This document shows, in pieces, positions 1 to 8,215 of a DNA stretch of 64,000 nucleotides (the first letter of the stretch is position 1; each line of letters starts with the position of its first letter). The notes under the pieces are model-generated. The model did no database searches. It saw only the letters and a list, made by a program, of their open reading frames with translations, and was not told the origin of the DNA. A program made the translations under genes and the position numbers. The DNA is from Astropecten irregularis (lineage: Eukaryota; Echinodermata; Asteroidea; Paxillosida; Astropectinidae), in NCBI GenBank assembly GCA_963971285.1, contig OZ020258.1:12048614-12112613 (forward strand), given 5' to 3'.

Positions 1-39
1 GAGTTTATTTTAAAACTTGTACTTATCTTGCTGACGCCT

Positions 40-280
40 GGGGCCAATTTTACGGAGCTGCTTAACACAAAAAATTGCTAAGCATGACATTTCTGTCTGA
101 ATAAAAACAGGGTTAACAACCAAATTTCCATATGTTGTGTATCGCTTGTGATTGATCTTTGGCTGTTGTTCACTGACCATGAATATTAAATGAAATTTTT
201 AACGCTGGTTTATTTTATTGGGCAAGACATTTTTGTGCTAAGCAAATTGTTGTGCTAAGCAGCGCCGTGAAATTGGCCCC
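40..280. mobile_element. MITE family A (GGGGCCAATTTCAT ends), first copy
   Basis: About 240 bp with inverted ends (GGGCCAATTTTACGGAGCTG against a tail reading AATTGGCCCC) and an internal GCTTAACAC/GCTAAGCA palindrome. Near-identical copies lie at 9656-9896, 13564-13806, 14251-14491 and 48049-48278, with fragments near 20730-20903 and 27845-27908. No coding capacity. Confidence 0.8.
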
Positions 281-481
281 TGATCAAGCACCACAATTCA
301 GTATACTGGCTATTTCTGACCAACAGAGGGCAGCAGACTTACCAAACAATGGACACTTTTTTCCCCAATGGTTGGAATGAATTCTCTTTTCCAAAAAAGA
401 ACAAAATAAGAACAAAATACTAAATAGCATAACTAATGATATGCTGTACCATTTAACTTTTGATATGAAAGCCGTATCTTC

Positions 482-785
482 TTTGAGTGATCCCCCATGT
501 ACTGTTTCTCAGGTTGCAGCATTGCTGCGCGTATCAGTGAAATGATCCTTGGGGTATGGCGGTGTGTGCGTGGTTTCAAGGCTTCTGACTGCCAAACGAA
601 CAAAGATAATTGACTATTAGAGACACCTTTAATGTAGGGCTGGATTGCTCAGTTGGTAGAGCACCTGTACAATATAGATATATTCAGGAGGTCGCTGGTT
701 CGAATCCCACTCAAGTCAATTTTTCTTTGTTCACCTTTCAATGACCTAACAAAATTTCAGTCAGTTTCCCTAGTGGTTATTTGAT
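482..785 (+). mobile_element. tRNA-derived SINE (family 1), long copy
   Basis: A pol III box A-like segment (TTGCTCAGTTGGTAGAGC) and box B (GGTTCGAATCC) sit in a tRNA-like head. The tail reads CAATTTTTCTTTGTTCACC and then CAGTCAGTTTCCC. About 150 bp of conserved sequence (CCATGTAC..GGCGGTGTGTG..TTCTGACTGCCAAACGAAC) precedes the tRNA-like part and recurs in other copies, so it belongs to the repeat. Confidence 0.85.
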
Positions 786-1082
786 GAAAATAATATCAAA
801 TCACAAGGGAAACTGACTGAAATTTTGTGGAAAAATTTACTGGAGAGAGATTCAAAACGGCGACCTCCTGAATACCGTACAGGAGCTCTACCAAATGAGC
901 CATCCAGCCCTACGTTGGTGGTGACCCCAATAGTCAACTATCTTTGTTCATTTGGCAGTCAGAAGCTATGAAACCATGCACACACCGCCATACCCCAAGG
1001 ATCATTTCACCGATACGTGCAGCAATGCTGCAACCTTGGAACGGTACATGGGGGATCACTCAAAGAGGATACGGCTTTTTAA
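786..1082 (-). mobile_element. SINE family 1, inverted copy
   Basis: Reverse complement of the preceding copy across almost its whole length: tail first, tRNA-like part at about 845-912, 5' part to about 1080. Together they form an inverted repeat of about 600 bp. Confidence 0.85.
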
Positions 1083-1125
1083 TTAATATAATCACCAACT
1101 GAGCCATCCAGCCCTAAGTTGGTGG

Positions 1126-1232
1126 CCCTGGATGGCTCAGTTGGTAGAGCGCCTGTATGGTATTCAGGAGATCACCGGTTCGAATTCCGCTCCAGTCAAT
1201 TTTTTGTTGTTCACTTTTCATTGATATTATTT
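1126..1232 (+). mobile_element. SINE family 1, short copy beside a syntaxin exon
   Basis: tRNA-like head (GATGGCTCAGTTGGTAGAGC, box B GGTTCGAATTCC) and start of tail. A small minus-oriented fragment of the same family (AACTGAGCCATCCAGCCCTA) lies just before it at 1097-1122. Confidence 0.8.
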
Positions 1233-1258
1233 TGTTATAATCTGCTTCTTACCCACAG

Positions 1259-1349
1259 TCAAGCCAATCTACGCACGACCAATTCCATCGTCGGTGAGAC
1301 CACGTCCTGCATTAAAGATCTCAGCGTCATGGCACGCACTTTAGGCAAG
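1259..1349 (+). CDS. STX7/12: Syntaxin exon: late Habc helix
   Basis: Preceded by a cttacccacag acceptor and followed by a gtacgt donor. Encodes about 30 residues ending MARTLGK. The first base completes a split codon from an upstream exon outside the window. The exon starts only about 27 bp after a SINE tail, so the repeat lies inside the acceptor/branch-point region. Confidence 0.8.
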
Positions 1350-4300
1350 GTACGTGCATCCAAATGAAACCTTTTTGAGCTGTTGGTGGCAGCAAACACT
1401 GAGGTCCTTTTCTTTCACAGTTCGTCAAACTATTGGCCTAATCATCAAATAACCACAAGGGAAACTGACTGAATTTAAAGTCATTGAAAAGTGAACAAAG
1501 AAAAATTGACTGGAGCGGGATTCCAACCGGCGACCTCCTGAATACCGTACAGGCGCTCTACCAACTGAGTTATCCAGGTGGTGTCCCCCTTCCCCAATAG
1601 TCAAATATCTTCAAACAAAGCTAATTGACTATTGGGGTCACCACCAACGTAGGGCTGGATAGCCCAGTTAGTAGAGCGCCTGTACGGTATTCAGGAGGTC
1701 GCCGGTTCGAATCCCGCTTCAGTCAATTTTTCTATGTTCACTTTTCACACTATTGGCCTGTTAGATTCAGGAATGTCATCCGGCGCTCAAAAGCTGCTCT
1801 GGATTGCATTTTAGCGTATCCTGCTTGCAACATGGAATTGCAAGATCAAATATGGCGACCAAGATACCCGGCGAAACAAACATGCCCTATAGACCGATCC
1901 GACGGCACGATATACTGTCCGCCATTACTGCAATGTCCCCGCCTGCCTTTTGTCCGACAACAAAATAATTTACGCTCCGCCGCACTCTATAAGTGCAGGG
2001 TGTACGTCCCATGATTAGGGGATGTACATTGTACACCCTGCAGAATAGAGTGCGGTGGACTCGAACTGTTTTGTTGCTGGACTAAATACGGATGGGGACA
2101 CTGCAGTAATGGCGAGTGTTTCCTACCTCCATGGTCGTGCCGTCGGATCGGTGTATATGCTTATTGGTGGGCATGTTTGAACATGTATTTAAAGGTACAG
2201 TACAGGATTGGTAACATACCCAAACAGAAATGTTCACAGATCTACGTATAACGTTCAGGGTATGAAAATGGTGCTGGTAGAAACATACTGTTAGAATATT
2301 TCCACCTGAAATGGTGTATTTTTAGTAAAACAAAGACCGAAAACGGTTTTGATCTCGGAGTAAGAGAAAAAACATTCTTATGTTTTGTAAGAAAAATTGA
2401 CTCGATTTTGCGCTATTTTCTCGGGACTCAGAGAGCCAATTGAGCTCACATTTTCACAGGTTTATTATTTCATGTACATGCTGGATCAGACAAAGTGTGA
2501 GTGCTGTTCTGTGACCTTTACCAATCATGTATTATATCTTTAAAGAGATCATGTGTTTTTCCAACATCCGTACGTAACCCTCGCCTCAATGTTGATCTGA
2601 CCCTCTCCTTAAGACAAGAAGCAAAGAGCTGAAAAACACTGAAAGAAATTGTCTTCCCTCGGTCTGATTTGAGCTCTTGAATGTTTCATTTGTTTGCAGT
2701 CGTCAAGGTTACAAGTGGACAGGCTGACCAATGAGTACCAGGATTCCGTTCAGAGATACGCAGCCGTCCAAAAGGTAACATTCAGACTGTGATCCGTACT
2801 ATTAACTGGCTTTGGCTGGAAATGGGACGCTTTTGGAGCGGGCTGTCAATAGAGGGTAGCATACAATCAGTCTACTGAAAACTGTTGTACACGCTTTAAG
2901 TACGGCGACTTGTCCAAAAACTCTCCAAAATACGCAGGAAAATGCTGTGAACATTAAATTCAGGACATTTCCAATAAACTTTTAGCTTTACATTGGGCAT
3001 TTTTCATTGGGCATTTATGAAACAGCGGCTTAGGCTCAGGCTCAGGCTCAGGCTCCAGCTCTGGCATCCATATGCTGAAAATATAGGTTTTCATTGAAGC
3101 TGAAGCTCTGTTTTCCTTTTCAAACCAGAGAATCTACTTCCGAACTGCAGCCAAAAGCCTCTATTTTGATACCCTTTATTTCAGAATGGATTCACAAAAT
3201 GGAATCGGAGCCTGAGACAGAGCCTGAACCTCCATTGCGTAAACACCCATAGAGTCCTGTGGGACATTTATACCTCATGTATGTTAGGCAACGTCAGTCA
3301 TTCTGTGGACAGTTTGCCATTTCATATCCTAAAATGAGTCTTGATTTTTTTGTTTGGGATGCAGAAAATTTCCAGCAAAATGAGGTCGTGCCCCACCGTT
3401 CTTCCAAAAGCTCCTCCGACATCAACAAGCACGGTAAGGACATTCTATAAAGGGAGAAAACCTTAGATTGATTGAGTGGAATGCCGCTATATCGAACATG
3501 GCGGGATGCACAGATATTGGGCCTGTTTGTTTCACGGAAAGGATCATGAATCCTTCGGATCCGGATCCCATTTTAGCGTACCCTGCATAGGAGGTGGATC
3601 TGAAAAATGGGATCCGGATCCGCAGGATTCGTCCGAAACAAATAGGCCAATTGTCCGTTATAGTGGACGTTTTTTTAAGTGATTTAAAGAACCATATTTG
3701 GTATGTATTGTACACAAAAATTGGGAGTCAAGGATGATGTTCGGTTTAGCCAAATGTTCGGTATAGTGGTGTTCGTTATAGTAGCGTTCCACTGTACTAA
3801 TCAGGCCCAGCCACTGAAAAGCCTGACCAGGCCCCAGCTTATAATCCTCCACTTATAAACCATGACCTTCACTACAAAAGAGCTGCTTGAAACAATGGAT
3901 ACTGTCCATGATCCATGTGGACGCAATCTGTCAATGAGGTTTATGCCAACTATGATCCAGGATACAGCAGAGGCTTGAAGTTGATAGTTCAATGCTTGGG
4001 GTTATAGGAGCCCAAGAGCCCAGGCAAAGTCCAGGTGCAGCCTGGCTTTTCAGTGGCTTGGCCCGACCAGTATAAGAAATTCTCTGTCTTCTTACTGATT
4101 TTTTTCTCAGACATCTTCATGTTTGTTTGTTTGTTTTCTTGTTGTCGTTCACCGGTCGTCAGGATCTGATGTCGTACGATGACGAGTCCAAGGCAGCCCT
4201 GATGGAGGCCGCTAGGAGAGAAGAGATTCAGTCGCAGCTGCAGCAGCAGGATCAGCAGATAGACTACGACCTGAACCTACTGCAGGAACGGGAAGAGCAG

Positions 4301-7300
4301 ATACGACAGATCGAGGTACGTAGGACCCCTGGGGTGTGGGTGCGGAGGGCGGGGGGCAGTCTTGTATGACTCAAAGCCGGTCTCGAGGCCGGAAATTTAC
4401 TGCCTCTCCCTCGGCCTCGTGGGTCCATGACTCGGCCTCGGCCTTGAAGGATTTTGAGTGACGACTCGGCTCGAGGCCGGGAAAAATGTGTTTAAAACTG
4501 AAACGTGTTTCCCAACAATTTTCAATTTTTCATTAAATACACAATAGAGAAAAGAAAGTTAAAACATCACGTAAATAGCGCTCACCTACATCGTGACATT
4601 ATTGTTTAGCTTGTAATGCATCAAATGTAATGAATTGAGAGCTAGTGTGGTTATAAACCGCATTGTGAAGTTCTGGTACAATTATCACTGGGCTACATTT
4701 ACATTCTTGAAACCATCTCAACTCCCTGGGGAGTATACAGCCCCAGTCACTGTAAAACTCACGAAGGCTAATCAAGCACACAAAGCCATCTCTACCCTCA
4801 AAGGTACCCATTTTCTCCTGGGTGAAGAGGAGCAATATGTGACAAAGTGTCTTGCCAAGGATGCAAGCACCACTAGCCCATGGCTGGATTCGAACCCACA
4901 ATCTGTAGATTGACCACAAGACGTTGAGTTCGACATGCCAGACCACTAGGCCACACCCCACGTAATCTAACAGCCAAATCTGGAAACATTTCGTGGACCA
5001 GAGCGAGAACGATATTTTCCTGCTTTGCAAAATTGGCTCTTGTACACTCTGTTTTAACTACTGTTAGGGACACCACCAAAACAGGGCTGGATAGCTCAGT
5101 TCCTAAGAGCGCTGGTACAGTATTCCGGAGATTGCTGGTTCGAATCCCACTCCAGTCAATTTTTTTCTTTGTTCACTTTTCAATCACTTGTTGAATCAGT
5201 TTGTGTGTGTTTATTTTGGCTGATTGTGGGAATACTCTCTTCTTGAACTCATATTTACAGGCAGCCATGCTGGACGTGAACGAGATCTTCCGAGATCTGA
5301 GTGCGATGGTGTCGGAACAGGGCGAGGTAGTAGGTGAGTGTCTGTCTCAGCTTATTGGAGATCATGGGTGGATTGTGCAATAAGGGGACGTCCATAAAGT
5401 ATGTACGCATGAAAGGGGGGAGGGGGTTGTTACCGATGCGTACGCATTGCGTGCAGGGGGGAGGGGGTTTCAGGCCAATGCGTACCATACGCAAACGAAA
5501 AATTTGCATAATCATATCGCACAAAAAGAGAGGAAAAACAAGAAAAAAAGCACCGGGATTGTTTTGGGTATTTCTTTAGTTTTTCTTATTCGACATAATA
5601 AAGAATAGTAAAATACGTCTGTCAATGTATAAAAACCTGTTAAAACTTTAGTCATTCATTTCAGAATTTGAAAGTGACGTCCCAATAACGGTATACCGGA
5701 CCCGATCACTGTGACATTTTAATGATGCTAAAGCAAGGTACCACGAGAGGTGAAAAACCTAATGTGGAATGCGTATGCGTACAGGGGGAGGGGGGGTTGG
5801 GACCACTGCGTACGTCATGCGTACACAGGGGGAGGGGGAGGGGGGGTTGGGACCACTGCATACACAATGCGTACAGGGGGGAGGGGGGGGTCCAAAAAGT
5901 CAGCATTTCGTGCATACGTACTTTATGGACGGCCCTCAAATGTTCTTAAAAGGTGGGCTTAAGCATATAGACTAAGCCGACTTTCTCTCTTAGCCGTTCT
6001 TGAGTAAGACCATGAAGTTAGCCCATTGCAATAAGCCAGTCTTTGTAAGCCCCTTGTGGAGTAAGTGATTCACCAATGGTTACTGAAAGAATTTCTACTC
6101 TGTGTTGTAAATAGCATGTACAACGTGTGCACATAATCACACATGTTGCTGGACGGCTTGAACCGCAATGGAAAAAAAAAATGGACAAACTTATCGAACC
6201 CTCGTCAGTATAACAACAACCTATATTTTCATCATATGGATGACAGAGAAGCTGGAGCCTGAGCTGGAGCCAAGTTTTGGAAAAGGCCCCTTTAAATCTC
6301 TCAATTGTACATTCTCTTCTAAGATTCCATTGAAGCAAATATAGAGAAGGCCGCTGGTAACGTAGAGGGCGCCAACACGGAACTACAGACGGCCAGTAGA
6401 TACCAGGTAAGGAACATGCTATCTTGATTTCTCTTCAGGAAATAACCAGATTGCTGAAAATTGTCTGTTAAAGCATCACATTAGAGAGGTTGCGCAAGCG
6501 AACAGATACGGTTAGCGCGCCAGATACATCACCAGAAAGGATTTGTTGAACTTGATTGCATTTCCATGTATTTCAAAACTTGAGAATAAGACAAAATTAG
6601 CCTCAAAGTCAGGGACAAAAGTGGTTCTCAATTGTCGGATACAGACTTCACTATTGCGAAACATCGGATCGGCTGTTGACGTTTACGGATAGCTAAACGT
6701 ACGCGTATGCGTATCCGTTCGCTTGCGAAACCTCTCTATTATTAACATAAGAGAAACTGACAATTCTGGAGCAGGATTCGAACCTGCGCCCTCTGGAATA
6801 CTGTACCGGTGCTTTACCAACTGAGCTATTCAGCCAAAAAGTTGGCAGTGTCCCTAATAGTCAATTATCTTTGTTCGTTTGGCAGTCAGAAGCCATGGAA
6901 TCGCTCACATACCGCTATATCCCAAGGATAATTCCTTTAAGATGCACACAACATTACAGGGATGTAAAACTTAAGATTTAAATCTGAATTCCGATTTTTT
7001 GGCTTGGATTTTAACTCAGAATTGCAGCTGTTTTGTACAACTGTCGGGTACAAAAGTATAGGAACTTTAAAATTTCAGCTTTTTCCGTGGTGTTTTTAGA
7101 TTTTGGCCACTGACATCTCTGATCATTAGCAACGCTGCCATCCTAAAAACGTACATTGGGATCACTCAAAGAGGATGCAGCTTTTTTAATCAATATAATC
7201 CTCAAATAACCACAAGGGAAAGTGACTGGAATAATTTTAAGTTATTGAAAAGTAAACCAAGACAAATTGACTGGAGCGGGATTCGAACCACCAAAGATAA

Positions 7301-8162
7301 TTGACTATTAGGGACACCGCCAGCTCAGGGCTGGATAGCTCCAGTTGGTAAGTTCCGGAGGTTGCTGGTTCGAATCCCGCTCTATTAAATTTTGTTCACT
7401 TTCCAATAACTCATTAGGATAGCTTGCACTGTTGGATTTTTTTTTTGAATAAGGAAGTAGTGCTGGGCTTTTTTATCCGGATATAGGTTAACCGACCCGG
7501 ATTTAATTAAAATTTTCACTAATCGTTAACAGAAACTGAAAGGGACAAAACAGACACCAACGTTTGGCTCATGCTCAACAACCCAAAAAGTGTAAACTGT
7601 AGAATTTCAGTCAGTTATTTTGTCCATTTTGCCAAGTAGAAACACGCTTTTCACAAACTGGATCTAAAAAGAAACATTGCATGTACTGGTTCTAAATGCT
7701 TGATCTAAAAAACAACATCCTAAAAAGCATTCCGAAAGTGACGATCACATTGACATGATTAAAGAAGACGTATATACCATAACTGTTAATAAACCTGATT
7801 TGTTTTGCAATCAGTAACCGGATATGAAATGACCCGATTTTGCCCAGCACTATCAAGGGGGTGAAAGGGGTGGAGGTGTTTTTTTCCTCTTACTCTCTCT
7901 GATTTTTCCTCTCTTCTTTCCTTCATTCCGCAGAAGAAGGCGCGCAAAAAAATGTGCTGCTGCTTTGTGGTCATGGTGGTTATCGCACTCATCATCGCCA
8001 TCATACTCATTGTTAAATTCTCATCATCGGGGTGATAATGCCAACCCATCATCCATCACTGGTACCCGGCAACCTTTCTTTCTTTCTATTAAAATAATTG
8101 GCTCGCGGTTGATTTCACGGAATCACTATAATGAGGGTTTACGAAACGGAGGCTCAGGCTCA

Positions 8163-8215
<53 letters not shown>

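Noticed and set aside
637..710. tRNA genes at the box A/box B matches (here and at 1126, 1652, 5088, 44225, 44544, 46040, 62305)
   Set aside because: Heads do not fold as complete cloverleafs, are followed by conserved non-tRNA tails and recur as interspersed copies: tRNA-derived SINEs.
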